NCBI GenBank assembly: GCA_905221605.1
Contig: CAJNDS010000654.1
Location: forward strand, 55,001 to 98,306
Source of the DNA: Symbiodinium natans
Lineage: Eukaryota; Sar; Dinophyceae; Suessiales; Symbiodiniaceae
DNA length: 43,306 nucleotides
Direction of reading: 5' to 3'
Within the stretch, counting starts at the first letter, position 1. Each line of letters opens with the position of its first letter. The notes beneath the pieces are model-generated. The model saw only the letters and a list, made by a program, of their open reading frames with translations. It searched no databases and was not told where the DNA came from. The position numbers and the translations under genes were made by a program. This document shows, one piece after another, positions 1 to 9,332 of the stretch.

Positions 1-302
1 GGCTTCCCATGCTATTGAAAGTTTGCACTGCTCCCCGACTTTGAGTTCACCCATTTGAAGCTATCGCCACGTATCTTTGCCATAGTGGGGTAACATATTC
101 CATTTTTGAGGGTACAACAGCCCAATAAGGAATAGATTTTATAAACTTCTATCCCAACCACATGAATTAGGCGACGAGGTTGCTGAAGCCCTACATGGAG
201 ATTTCTGATAAATAGGGGGGGGGGGGCCCGGTTAAACCCCCAAATAGAGTAGGATCCCCTGAAAGGGACCCCCACAAAAAAAGTGCACCCCCTGTGTTTC
301 GA
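1..302. other. Left-edge non-coding stretch
   Basis: I see no gene here. The stretch has a short G run near 217-227 and ends in CCCTAAA-type repeat. An open frame on the minus strand at 12-275 has no recognisable motif and was not accepted. Confidence 0.5.
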
Positions 303-621
303 AAACCCCCATAAATCCCTCTAAGCCCTAAACCCTAAACCCTAAACCCCCCAATACCCCCAATACCCCTAACCCCCAAACCCGGCAAGATACAGCCGAG
401 GCCGGATCGTTCCCAAGCGGAGCACGTTCCGCACAGCCTGTTTGCGTGCACGACCTTTCTTCTGCAAGCTTGCAAGCCGTAGGTCTTGGAGTTTAGGGTT
501 TAGGGTTTAGGGTTTGGGGTTTAGGGTTAAGGGTTCAGGGTTCAGGGTTCAGGGTTTAGGGTTTAGGGTTTAGGGTTTAGGGTTTAGGGTTTAGGGTTTA
601 GGGTTTAGGGTCAACCCTAAA
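303..621. repeat. Paired telomere-type arrays in inverted orientation
   Basis: CCCTAAA-type repeats (303-360) and TTTAGGG repeats (489-621) face each other across a unique island of about 100 bp. The right array is about 15 nearly perfect heptamers with a few TTCAGGG and TTTGGGG variants. The same C-strand, island, G-strand layout recurs throughout the window and seems to mark intron ends around exons. Confidence 0.85.
396..482 (+). CDS. Candidate small exon, function unknown
   Basis: This unique island lies between inverted telomere-type arrays. On the + strand it follows TACAG and is open up to GTAG followed by a GT donor, with a plausible 29-residue product of mixed composition. The reverse strand is also open over the same stretch and gives an equally protein-like basic peptide, so the strand is uncertain. 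I assign + because the clearer exons of the window are +. The product is not recognised. Confidence 0.25.
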   Translation, partial: PRPDRSQAEHVPHSLFACTTFLLQACKP

Positions 622-1469
622 CTCGTAAACCCGACGATTCAGAAGTTATGTCTCCCGAGAGAGTCTGAGAGTCTCCCTCATGCAGCGCGCCATCTTTCCC
701 CTCCAGGGTCCCATGGCAACTTTTTCTGGTTTGGGAGTTTTAGAGCTGTAGGGATTTAAGGTCTTTGGTTTTAGGGTCCAGGGTTTTCGGGTTCAGCTCT
801 GTAGGGTCAGGGTTTAATGTTAGTGGTTTGGGTCTCTAGGGTGCTTTCAGCGTGCTGTGCCTACATCAGAGGAGAGTTGGAGAAGGCATCACTGAAGAAA
901 TCAAAGATGCCCGCAAGGGCTGCTGCGGATGTTCTACTTCACATACTGTGTACCGGATTCTTACGGATCAGCTCACATTCTTGATGGATCGCATTCGCCT
1001 CGTCAAGACCTTCAGAGATGCGATTGACTTTTTGTTTTCTCGAATGGTTGCAATCGGGGGGTGAAAGGTTGCTTGGTGCTTACATCCCAAATCTCCGAGC
1101 TTTGGGGACAGTGCGTTCTGTCCGTCTCCTACCTGAAGCACATCACTTTGTTGACCATGGAACCTTCTATAATTTGGGACAGTTGGTCTCAGCAGGTTTA
1201 GGGGTTGAGGCTTATAGATTCACACTGAATCTAACATGAACCCTTGGGCCCCAGAACCCTTGAGTCCCCTCCACCCAAAAACCCTTAAGCCTTCCGCACC
1301 TAACTCCCTGAACCGTGAAGTCCTCCACCCTACACCGTAACTTGGTGTACCCCCCTTATACTAAGGGGGTACTATAATCCACACTAAGGACTATTAGTAT
1401 AAGGAAGGGGTACTTTAATCCACACTAAGGACTATTAGCATAAGGGCTTATACTCCCTAACCCCCTCAG
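622..1469. other. Unassigned stretch with a weak coding-like segment
   Basis: The segment at 852-1239 has two overlapping + strand open frames. The end of one (a protein-like stretch ending FLFSRMVAIGG) and the start of the next (ERLLGAYIPNLRALGT) look like one product broken by a frameshift near 1060. It is less GC-rich than the candidate exons. It could be an old gene or transposon fragment, but I recognise no family. The rest is non-coding with scattered TTTAGGG relics. Confidence 0.3.
1364..1446. repeat. Direct repeat, two units of about 41 bp
   Basis: Two tandem copies share TAATCCACACTAAGGACTAT, followed by TAGTATAAGG or TAGCATAAGG. They sit next to CCCCTTATACTAAGGGGG, an imperfect palindrome. 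This may be the remnant of a small inverted-repeat element. Confidence 0.75.
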
Positions 1470-1550
1470 CCGAAGCACCAACACCGTGGCCAGGGCCCTG
1501 CCAGCTTTGGGGCATTCCGCGCTCCGGCCTCAGAGACGTCTTGGGGCCTC
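1470..1550 (+). CDS. Candidate small exon, function unknown
   Basis: A GC-rich island follows a pyrimidine-rich stretch ending in CCCTCAG. It is open in two + frames; the more protein-like product contains GPASFGAFRAPASETSWG. The 3' boundary is not clear. The call rests on open frame, composition and acceptor only. Confidence 0.25.
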
Positions 1551-1981
1551 AGCATTATTGGTGGATTTGGGGTGGTTTTAGGGATTTAAGGGAATTTTCG
1601 GGATTCAGGAAATTTGGGGGGTTTAGGGTCTACACGGAAGACGCTAGTTGGCTATGAAGGAGTTTTAAGTTTGGTTCAGCTCCCGTTTGTGCCTCAAATT
1701 GAGGGTGCCCAGCACGGCCCCATGATGTGCCCTAAGCCCTAAACCCTAAACCTCGAGAACTGACCGGTTAGTGTTTCGGGCTGAGGGTCAGCCAGGAAGA
1801 ACTCCTTGCAATCAAGCTGAGTTAAGTGAGAACCTTCGGGGTTGGGCCTATGCACACTCCTGCCCCGCAACAGGTCTGCGCCCTCCATAGGCACTGTGGG
1901 AGTCGGAATCTCAGTTTCCTGGTGGTGCGGGACAGAAGGGCTTTGGGTTTCTGGGGATGGATTTTCAGGCTTAATGAAACA
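1551..1981. other. Non-coding, degenerate telomere-type sequence
   Basis: This contains GATTTAGGG-like relics and short unique pieces. A 68-codon + strand open frame at 1826-2032 runs into the inverted-repeat element that follows and has no motif. No gene is seen. Confidence 0.5.
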
Positions 1982-2100
1982 CTAGGATGCCCAGTAGTAC
2001 CCTTATTCCCTTTTTTGGGGGGGTTTGTTTAGGTTCCCTTATAAACCCCTTTAAGCAAAAAAGGGCACCCTTTTTAAGCCTAGGTTACTGGGCAGCCTAG
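1982..2100. mobile_element. MITE-like element, family A, copy 1
   Basis: The left end CTAGGATGCCCAGTA matches the reverse complement of the right end (CTAGGCTGCCCAGTA) at 14 of 15 positions, and TACCCTTAT and AGGTTACTGGG follow as a looser extension. The element is about 119 bp with no coding capacity. Related copies lie at 5608-5697 and 42740-42853. Confidence 0.7.
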
Positions 2101-2189
2101 AACAAGTATCGGAGCAGCGTGAGCCCCAAAGCCTGGAAAAAATCTGTGAAGCCTCAAAAAACAACCCGTTTACTTCCCCCCTCTAGCAC

Positions 2190-2488
2190 GCTGAACCCTG
2201 AACCCTGAACCCTGAACCTGAACCCTGAACCCTAAACCCTACACCCTAAACCCTAAACCCTAAACCCTAAATCCAAAGCCCTATCAGCCCTAAGCCCTCA
2301 ACCCTAAAACCCGAAGCCCATCAGACCTTGAGCCGCAAGCCGCCATCTGAGGTAGGCCCTGTTTCCTTTGCACATTGGGTCTCAGAGTTTGTTGCTATTT
2401 CGGATTAGGGTTTAGGGTTTAGGGTTTAGGGTTTCGGGTTTCGAGTTTACGGTTTAGGGTTTTGGGTTTCGGGTTTAGGGTTTAGGGT
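2190..2488. repeat. Inverted telomere-type arrays
   Basis: CCCTGAA and CCCTAAA heptamers (about 2190-2277) face TTTAGGG heptamers with TTTCGGG variants (2404-2488). The island between them (2278-2403) is half filled with diverged repeat and gives no convincing exon. Confidence 0.8.
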
Positions 2489-2673
2489 GACTTTGTTCCA
2501 AGCATTCTTGGAGTGGGTTAACGGGTAGTTGTACCCGGGTCCACGTGCCTAAATTCGGTTACAACCACATCTGCCCAACCCTACAGCACGAAGCCGTAAG
2601 CCTTAAACCTTTCAAGCGCAGTAGGGCTTAGGACGGCTCAGGAGGCTCAGAGCTTCCACCCCTGAACCCCCGT

Positions 2674-2796
2674 GACACCCTAAACCCTAAACCCTAAACC
2701 CTAAACCCCAAACCCCAAACCCTAAACCCTAAACCCTAAACCCTAAACCCTAAACCCCAAACCCTAAACCCTAAACCCTAAACCCTAAACCCTGAC
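2674..2796. repeat. CCCTAAA array
   Basis: About 17 C-strand heptamers, mostly perfect with a few CCCCAAA variants. The array ends directly before the acceptor CTGACAG of the candidate exon at 2799. Confidence 0.9.
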
Positions 2797-2798
2797 AG

Positions 2799-2849
2799 AT
2801 GCTTTCCCTGCGGAACATGGCTCCTCTGACGATGCCGCAGAGGCCCAGG
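2799..2849 (+). CDS. Candidate 51-nt exon, function unknown
   Basis: The island follows CCCTAAA repeats and ACAG, is open in the frame reading DAFPAEHGSSDDAAEAQ, and ends before GTCTGGGC. The acidic, alanine-rich product is not recognised. Length and open frame alone are weak evidence. The support is its position between repeats like the better exons further right. Confidence 0.3.
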
Positions 2850-2907
2850 GTCTGGGCAGTTGAAGTCTTCAAGTTGCCCTTTTGAAGATGTTGTTTGTTC
2901 TTTTTTG

Positions 2908-3017
2908 TTTTGGTACTTTAAGGGATTTAGGGTTATTTTGGTACTTTAAGGGATTTAGGTTTATTTTGGTACTTAAAGGGATTTAGGTTTCTTTTAGTAC
3001 TTTAAGGGATTTAGGGT
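2908..3017 (+). repeat. Tandem repeat, about 28-29 bp, four units
   Basis: Four copies of TTTTGGTACTTTAAGGGATT followed by TAGG, with few differences (one has ACTTAAAGG, one TTAGTAC). Each unit carries a TTTAGG relic, so it may have arisen by duplication within a telomere-like array. Confidence 0.85.
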
Positions 3018-3984
3018 TTGTTTTTTGGGAGGGTAGAATACTACTGTTCATGCTTTAGGGCTCAGTTTTTTCTTGTGATTTTTTCCTGCTGGTGGTTGTT
3101 GAGGTGGTCTTGCTTCGAAGTTTTTGGGTGAATCGTTCGGGCGGCTCAAGTGGGGAGCAAGGTTTCGGCTTGCTACCAGAGCCCCCCGAAACCCGAAACG
3201 GTTCTGCAGCACGGGAGCGTTGTCAGTGGGAGCTTGGATGTTCCCCCTTATACTAGCAGCCCTTAATTGGGGATTAGAGTTCCCCCTATTCTCATCCCTA
3301 TTCAGGACTGTTTGTATGCGGGGGAATCTTTCTTAAGAATCTTTCTTCTTAAATGGCTGCCCTGACTTGACGGCTCGTGATGAGGTTCCATGAGCCTTCA
3401 CGTCCTAACCCAAAGCTCAAGGCCCTAGAGGCCCTAAACTCACCCTGCCACTACCCCTGAACCTTCACTTCTGCAATCCTCAGCCCTCAAGCCCCCGCCG
3501 TCCTGTGCCAGAAATGTACCCTGAACCCCGAAACCCCAACAATCACACCAAGAAGTCATGAAGTAAATTGATAATTAATATAAGAAATCCATAAGGACGA
3601 AGAAGCAGATGGTGTGAGAACCCACCCCCCGGAACGACGGAAGCCTTGCCCCTCAGGCGCGCGCCTCCGGGCGCAGGGCCGCTGAGCAAGGCGCGCCTAG
3701 TAGGGCTTTTGGGGCTTGCAAGGGGGCTTGGGGGGGTTGATGGGTTTTTGGGGCTTTCAGGGTTTGGGCTTGAAAGGCGAGTTTTTCTGTTTTGTGTTAA
3801 TGGTTTGGGCTTATAAACTTATAGGGCTCTGGGGCTTAAAAAATGTGGAGGTTGTTTTGGGTGCTGCTGGCCTGCAGAAGCGCCTTTAAGCCGTTGTGCT
3901 TGGGGCCTTCGGGGACCTCTAACCTACTAGAGCCTTAAATCTCCATTCAACCCTCGAAACCCAAAACGCTCAACCCTAAACTGT
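3018..3984. other. Non-coding stretch, one weak island
   Basis: No gene can be supported. A GC-rich island at 3657-3710 follows CCCCTCAG and is open on the + strand, but it has no motif and no clear donor. Nearby sequence at 3240-3330 contains TTATACTA and CCCCTTAT pieces like those at 1355-1450. Confidence 0.4.
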
Positions 3985-4286
3985 AAACCCCAAACGCGCC
4001 CCCAAACCCTAAACCCTAAACACTAAACCCTAAACCCTAAACCCTAAACCCTAAACCGTAGAGCCCAAATTTGCCAGGTGGGTCGGAGAGCCATGGGAGT
4101 TGCAGCATCCCAGCGGGATCTAAGATAGGCCTGGCTGGCTGGAAGTCGGGGTCTTGGATTTTCGGGTTCAGGGTTTAGGGTTCAGGGTTTAGGGTTTAGG
4201 GTTTAGGGTCTAGGGTCTAGGGTTTGGGGTTTAGGGTCTAGGGTTTGGGGTTTAGGGCTTGGGGTTTAGGGTTTAGGGTTTAGGGT
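3985..4286. repeat. Inverted telomere-type arrays around an island
   Basis: CCCTAAA repeats (3985-4057) face TTTAGGG repeats with TTCAGGG, TCTAGGG and TTTGGGG variants (4163-4286). The island 4058-4162 has an open frame on both strands, so I do not call an exon, although the layout is the same as around the candidate exons. Confidence 0.8.
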
Positions 4287-4447
4287 TAGTTCTTTGCTCT
4301 TGTGTCAGGACGTCAGGCTGAGGCGTATAGGGTTCGGAGAGCCCAAGCCCACAGATTGTAGGGTTCTGGATTTTAGGGTTCAGGGTTTCAGGTTTAGGGC
4401 ATGTGGGCGCTTAGGGAATTAGGGTCGGGTGGGTTTAGCCCAAATTT

Positions 4448-4466
4448 TTGAGGGGGGGGGGGGGGG
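4448..4466. repeat. Poly-G run
   Basis: A run of about 17 G that sits in otherwise unassigned sequence. Confidence 0.9.
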
Positions 4467-4739
4467 TTCTAGAGGTGATCAGGGCCTGGATGCTGGACCA
4501 TTGCAGGTTTCGGGGCTTTGGGGTAGTTGCATGTATGGGGCCACACGGAGGGCAAGTGCGGCCACGACCTCAGGTATGGCACATAGGGCGTAAGCCCTTA
4601 AGCCGACATGAAGCATCAAGTAGGGTGCCCGTAGCCTGACTGAGAGAATATTCCGTCACTGTCCTGGCTAAAAATGGATTAAGCAATATTCCTTCGTCAA
4701 GCGACTTTAGAGTCTCTGGGAGGCCTCTGTGTTTAGACC

Positions 4740-4914
4740 CTAAGCCCTAAACCCTCAACCCTCAACCCTAAATAACCCTAACCCTAAACCCCAAACCCCA
4801 AACCCCAAACCCCAAACCCCAAACCCCAAACCCTAAACCCTAAACCCTAAACCCTAAACCCTAAACCCTAAACCCTAAACCCTAAACCCTAAACCCTAAA
4901 CCCTAAACCCTAAC
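4740..4914. repeat. Long CCCTAAA/CCCCAAA array
   Basis: About 24 C-strand heptamers. The first part is a local run of CCCCAAA and the rest is perfect CCCTAAA, so one variant has been amplified locally. Confidence 0.9.
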
Positions 4915-4932
4915 GGGTTTTTGGTGACGAAG

Positions 4933-5007
4933 CCTCTGCCCCAAGACTACAGCGGCGATGGACTCCGCCAACCAGTCGCGGTGACTTCCCGACGTGGAAC
5001 TCCGAAG
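4933..5007 (+). CDS. Candidate 75-nt exon, function unknown
   Basis: After a T-rich stretch and GACGAAG the + frame reads PLPQDYSGDGLRQPVAVTSR and continues RGTPK up to GAAG followed by a GT donor (GTTCAACT). Other frames contain stops. C-strand repeat arrays lie on both sides. The product is not recognised. Confidence 0.35.
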
Positions 5008-5025
5008 GTTCAACTTTGGGGTAGC

Positions 5026-5260
5026 CCTGAACCCTAACCCTAAATCCTAAACCCCATACCTTGCCCTAAACCCTGAACCCTAAACCCTAAACCCCAAACC
5101 CTAAACCCCAAACCCTAAACCTTAAACCCTAAACCCCAAACCCTAAACCCTAAACCCTAAACCCTGAACCTTAAACCCTGAACCTTAAACCCTAAACCCT
5201 AAACCCTAAACCCTCAACCCTGAACCCTGAACCCTGGACCCTGGACCCTAAACCCTAACT
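5026..5260. repeat. CCCTAAA array with CCCTGAA and CTTAAAC variants
   Basis: About 30 C-strand heptamers that are less regular than the array at 4740, with runs of CCCTGAA and CCCTGGA near the right end. Confidence 0.9.
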
Positions 5261-6424
5261 CTAAGCCCTATAAACGCTGAGCCGCAACCCTGAGGTCTAA
5301 GCCCGGGAACCCTAAGCCCTCAACCTCTTGGAGTTTGGGGTACACCTGGATCCCCCAAGTATCCCCGCTGTACGTCATCCTCAATGAGGCCCTGATTTTT
5401 AACGTTGCTTGGGCGCTTGGGGTTATTATAAAAGGTTCAGTTTTTTGGATGAAAGGGTACCCTACTTGAAGGCTTTCTTTTTCCTAGAGACCTGAGGAAC
5501 CTTCGGTGGATCCCCATCTCACGAATTCCAGCATGTGGGCTTCTCGACGTCGGCATTAGGGATTTCTAGGGCTCAGGGCTACATCTGGCTCTCCGGGATC
5601 CTATTTTCTGGGCTGCTCAACAGTACCCTTATCCCGTCGTCGGGCCCCTTCAAGAAAACAAGCAAACTTTTTGATCCTAGGTTACTGGGCAACCTAGTTT
5701 GCAATGGGAGCGTTCGGTCCCGAATTGATGGGAATTGGAGTCTCTGGCTATACAAGCTCTTCGCAATCCGACTGGGAGAGAACATGCTGAGAGCCGCCCC
5801 CTCCTCCCGCCTTCCTCAGGGTTAGGGCTTTGGGCTTACCTCAAAGGCGGTTTTGTGTCGATCTCTTTTCGCAGCGGTTATTGGGAAAACCCCTACAGCT
5901 GAAAAGTTGAGAAGACCCCTGTCTCACTACGGGATCTCGCATGCAGCGAGGTTTCACTACGTTCCGGACCCACCGGATTCCGCCGGGTTTAGGGAATGCA
6001 CCTTAAAAAAGCTGTGCCCGTGCTTTCCATGTAAGTTTTAACCACTTCCTCCACAAGAAGAAGCTACAACCGGGGTCGATCGTCCACAGCAAGTTGAAAT
6101 TAGAATATGACTGCCATCAATCGATCATCAGGCTTGGTTCTTGCATCGGGGGGTTTACAAAAATAGGTGACCCTAAAATAGACCCCAGATAGTAGGATTC
6201 CCTTTACAAATCGGGAAACCACCATATCAGTTCACATTACCGCTACTGGTGAGGCTTTAGGGCGCTTAGGGTGCGTCCTCTAGTACTGCCAAATCCCTTG
6301 CCTGGTGGAGCCTTCGTCCCCTTGAGGCTGTACCATGCTTCTTGGGGAAGAAGGTTCAGCGTTGCTCAAGAGACATCCTCCCACCCCCCTCCCCCCAGAC
6401 AAAAAACACAAGACCCGAAAGCCT
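5261..6424. other. Mostly unassigned stretch with one MITE-like copy
   Basis: Open frames at 5535-5825 and 5853-6041 (+) have no motif. The second (ending KKLCPCFPCKF) follows TTTTCGCAG and might include an exon, but its 3' end runs into low-complexity sequence. No function is proposed. Confidence 0.35.
5608..5697. mobile_element. MITE-like element, family A, copy 2
   Basis: The right end AGGTTACTGGGCAACCTAG matches copy 1 closely. The left end CTGGGCTGCTCAACAGTACC is more diverged. It is about 90 bp with no coding capacity and looks internally shortened relative to the other two copies. Confidence 0.55.
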
Positions 6425-6877
6425 CCCTAAACCCTAAACCCCTAACCCCCCAAACCCCGCAAACCCCCTAAACCCCTAAACCCCTAAACCCCCAAACCCC
6501 AAGACAGCAGCCGACCGCGCCTTGCCACGAATGCGTCGCCGGACGACATGTACAGCTTGCCTTTCCTGAGAGAAGACCCCGCCGACCGGCCGAAAGAAAG
6601 ATGCGGTTTGGGTTTACAGGGTTTAGAGTTTAGGGTTTAGGGTTTTGGGTTTAGGGTTTAGGGTTTAGGGTTTAGGGTTTAGGGTTTAGGGTTTAGGGTT
6701 TAGGGTTTAGGGTTTAGGGCTTTTTGATAAGTCTCCTCTCATAGAGGTGGGGCCGCTTGAAGAGCCCAGGGGGGACTTGTTCATTTCGTGCTAGGGTTTA
6801 GGGTTTAGGGTTTAGGGTTTAGGGTTTAGGGTTTAGGGTTTAGGGTTTAGGGTTTAGGGTTTAGGGTTTAGGGTTTC
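6425..6877. repeat. Three telomere-type arrays around two exons
   Basis: A CCCCTAAA/CCCCAAA array (6425-6501) is followed by a TTTAGGG array at 6617-6719 and another at 6793-6877, each mostly perfect. The gaps between them hold the candidate exons 6511-6605 and 6745-6789. Confidence 0.9.
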
Positions 6878-6949
6878 GGAAATGCAGCTCGGTTTGGCAG
6901 ACTTTGAGCTCAACCCTATGAGGCCTGAGGCCTATAAGAGAGAACCTGG
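6511..6949 (+). CDS. Three-exon chain of an unrecognised protein (6511-6605, 6745-6789, 6901-~6949)
   Basis: Exon a follows GACAGCAG, reads ASPDDMYSLPFLREDPADRP and stops before GTTTGGGT. Exon b follows CTCATAG, reads VGPLEEPRGDLFIS and stops before GCTAGGG. Exon c follows TTTGGCAG and reads FELNPMRPEAYKRE. The phases fit: exon a ends one base into a codon and exon b starts with two, giving Glu; exon b to exon c gives Tyr in the same way. The telomere-type arrays lie exactly in the introns. The protein family is not recognised. The last donor is probably GC near 6950, but this is not certain. The chain may belong to the same gene as the exons from 11,500 on or to a separate upstream gene. Confidence 0.4.
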
Positions 6950-7041
6950 CAGACGACATGCGGCTTGGGCTTGCTTCATTACATTTAGCTGGCTTCAACT
7001 CGCCACCCCTGGCAACATGTAGCATCTTCTTCTTCTCTTCT

Positions 7042-7590
7042 CTACTTGCTGCTCGCCTTCTGCACTAGCCAGCCAGTCCGGGACCCTCGCATGAGCCACG
7101 GGTGGTAGCAATGTCTCGCGCTAGGCGGAGGGCCCAGACCTGCAGCTCCGCTGTCTCCATCTGTAGCTCCCAAGTACTCCGCCTCGGGTATCTCGGTAGC
7201 TGTAGCCCAGTTCCAATCCGGCTGAATCTCCTGCAAGGCTTTCCATGCCGCCACCATGGCCTGCACCATAAGCTTTGCCGTGCTCAGGTGCACGCACCCT
7301 CGTATCCACCATCCATTTGATTAGCCCATCTGAAATCTCGCGCTCCAAGTTTCAGCTTTTCGCCCATGCGAATATTGGCCTTGTCAGTTACACCTTACTT
7401 TCAAGGCCATGACTGCACCGTCAGGATGCCGATGATGCTGTTGCTCATGTTGCTCGCGCCCCCAAAACGGGCCCTTTTCGGCCCCTCCATAGACATAGCC
7501 CTGCGATGCCGTGGGGCACTTTTCCCCCCACGATGCTTTGATTCTTCTAGAAAATTCCCCTGTATCTTTTTTTACCGAGCCCAAACCCCC
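7042..7590 (-). pseudogene. Frameshifted gene or transposon fragment on the minus strand
   Basis: Reading the minus strand, one frame gives REISDGLIKWMVDTRV. After a single frame change near 7290 another gives HLSTAKLMVQAMVAAWKALQ followed by EIQPDWNWATATEIPEAEY, which has convincing amphipathic helical character. A further open piece lies at 7384-7584. No single frame spans the region. I take it for a decayed coding sequence inserted against the direction of the host genes. The family is unknown, and an old retroelement gag or pol fragment is one possibility. Confidence 0.35.
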
Positions 7591-7599
7591 GGTTAAGTT

Positions 7600-8108
7600 T
7601 TACATATCGTTTTGAGAAGGGGGGCCCGTGGAAAGGTGTCGGGTTCCACTAGGGGCTCACACCTGGGCCTCTGGTTCCCTCTAGCCCAGGCCATCATGTT
7701 GTACTTGCGTTTTGCCATCTTGCAACTTCATCCAGAGTCCTTCATTCATCTAGTTCGGCCTGGGCAGAGGGGGCTCTCCTGTAACTAGATATAAAAATTT
7801 GTCCTCAACTCAATGCCGTAAGTCTTAAAATGTTGTTTTGACAAAAACGGGTGAGCCCGGCCTGGTGAGGCCCTGGGCCACCTGGAAGATCCATCGCATC
7901 CCAAAGAGTTCTCGGAGAAAATAAGAAAGGGCCATGGGGACGGTTGGTCAGGAGGGGGGTTTTGGGTCCGCCGCAGCCGATCGAATACACGTTGGCCTTG
8001 GCCTTGCCAAGACAGGTCCGATGTATCGTTCGCGGTATCGTCCGGGTATCGTTCCGACAACAATACAGACCCCCCTACCAAAGCCCATTACTTGAGGTTA
8101 CGTTTCAA
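7600..8108. other. Unassigned stretch
   Basis: No repeats of telomere type and no convincing coding sequence. Minus-strand open frames at 7785-8081 and 7805-7990 have no motif. The + frame that begins at 7944 and runs to 8420 has no recognisable domain and overlaps a duplicated segment. Confidence 0.4.
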
Positions 8109-8350
8109 ATGGCAGTTCTGTTTTATCGCTGTGCCCTGCGGGAAGGCTCCGCGAAACAGGCATTTTGTCAGCGTTTCAAGCTAGCCTGTCGTGGCTATCA
8201 CCGAGAGGTAGCTTCAAAAAGAAGTTCACGGGTGGATTCATGGCAGCGGTACTGTTTCATCGCTGTGCCCTGCGGGAAGACTCCGCAAAACATGCGTTTT
8301 GCACAGTTACATCCTAGTCTCAAGATGCTATCCCCAAGAGGTAGAGAGTT
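8109..8350 (+). repeat. Diverged tandem duplication, about 131 bp, two copies
   Basis: Copy 1 (from 8109) and copy 2 (from 8240) share ATCGCTGTGCCCTGCGGGAA, then GCTCCGCGAAACA or ACTCCGCAAAACA, and later CGAGAGGTAG or CAAGAGGTAG. They differ by substitutions and small indels, so the duplication is not recent. The function is unknown. Confidence 0.7.
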
Positions 8351-8552
8351 TTTCCTATCATTATCGCATGTTTTGGGCCTTGTGTGCCCTCGGGATTTCG
8401 GTTCTGGGCTATCTTCTTGACATGTTGGGCTACCTTCTGTGCCCAGGGGTTGGGCTATCTGCGGTTGGCCGTGCGCCTAAAAACCCAAGTGTTGGGCTCT
8501 GTTGAATCGCCGGCCCTATAAATCCCAAGATAATCAATGCTTACATAGGGCT

Positions 8553-8659
8553 TGCTTGGAGGTTCATGGGTACTTGTAACCACGCATAACCTACTTAGGA
8601 CTTAGGGGGCCTTATAAGTACAGTTCCAATTGGGGTTATAAGTGCCCGGAACCTCCAAC
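8553..8659 (-). mobile_element. MITE-like element, family B, copy 1 (minus orientation)
   Basis: Its reverse complement aligns along its length with the element at 33483-33606. Both have CTTGGAGGTTC-type ends, an ACCCCAATT block, ACTTATAAG, CCCCCTAAGTCC and CCTAAGTAGGTTA in the same order. No coding capacity. The flanking TA seen at the other copy is not preserved here. Confidence 0.75.
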
Positions 8660-8904
8660 GAGGTTGGGGTTTAGGTCGATCCACTCGAGGAGGACAGCGC
8701 GACACCGCAAGCTTTCCGATTCCCAAGCTCGCAAAACGCAAGTGGAACACATCTATGGCCTTTTTTTCTCATAGTTCCGTCATGTGCGAACTTAGATTTC
8801 TGAAACCCTACCTCTACATCCTGAATGTACTTTATCGAACGAACCCCTCAAAATTTTATGTTCAGTATTCTCGAAAAACTTGAAAGCCCCATTTTACCTT
8901 GTAC

Positions 8905-9150
8905 CCTAAACCTTAAACCCCTAAACCTTAACCCTAAGCCCTAAACCCTAAACCTCTTCGCGTTAGCTTCCGGCCCCGGATGCGCGGCGATGCGCCGCGG
9001 CCAAGCGCTTGTAGGAGGCTGGGGCCCGAAAACGCTGAAGTCATCAAGCGCTTGAGGGTTTAGGGTTTAGGGTGTTAGGGTTTAGGGTCTAGGGTTTAGG
9101 GTTTAGGGGTTAGGGTCTAGGGTTTAGGGTTAGGGTCTTAAGGCTTCGGA
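8905..9150. repeat. Inverted telomere-type arrays around an exon candidate
   Basis: Short CCCTAAA array (8905-8952) and an irregular TTTAGGG array (9058-9150, with single-base insertions) flank the island 8967-9057. Confidence 0.85.
8967..9057 (+). CDS. Candidate 91-nt exon, function unknown
   Basis: The exon follows GCGTTAG and is open in the frame ending RRLGPENAEVIKRLR. It stops exactly where GTTTAGGG begins, so the repeat itself would be the donor. The minus strand is also open. The + reading is preferred because of the donor/acceptor pair and the direction of the neighbours. Confidence 0.3.
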
Positions 9151-9276
9151 GGCACGTGAACTGGCATATGTGGGGGTTATAGAGGTGTGTGCACAGTACG
9201 CACTCACAAACACACCACTCATGCGGTGATGACAACCTCTTTCACCCCAAACCCTAAATCCTAACCCACCTTGCAG

Positions 9277-9332
9277 CCTGCATATTCGATGGTTTCGACG
9301 TCCAGGGACCTCAAGAAGAGACCCTCAATCCC
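9277..9332 (+). CDS. Candidate small exon, function unknown
   Basis: After CCACCTTGCAG the + frame reads CIFDGFDVQGPQEETL. The 3' end is uncertain (between about 9305 and 9335). A longer open frame in another phase over 9271-9633 is inflated by C-rich simple sequence and was not used. Confidence 0.3.

Noticed and set aside
303-621. A real chromosome end
   Set aside because: TTTAGGG-type arrays occur throughout the window in both orientations with unique sequence and genes between them, so they are interstitial.
3136-3150. Spliced-leader-like GGCTCAAG
   Set aside because: Only eight bases agree with the dinoflagellate leader and the CCATTTT part is absent. No leader gene or relic was seen elsewhere.
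4740-5260. CRISPR-like array
   Set aside because: The repeats are contiguous 7-mers without spacers, and the genome is eukaryotic.
7944-8420. 158-codon + strand frame
   Set aside because: It runs through a diverged 131-bp tandem duplication, has no recognisable motif, and the repeated parts are read in different contexts.
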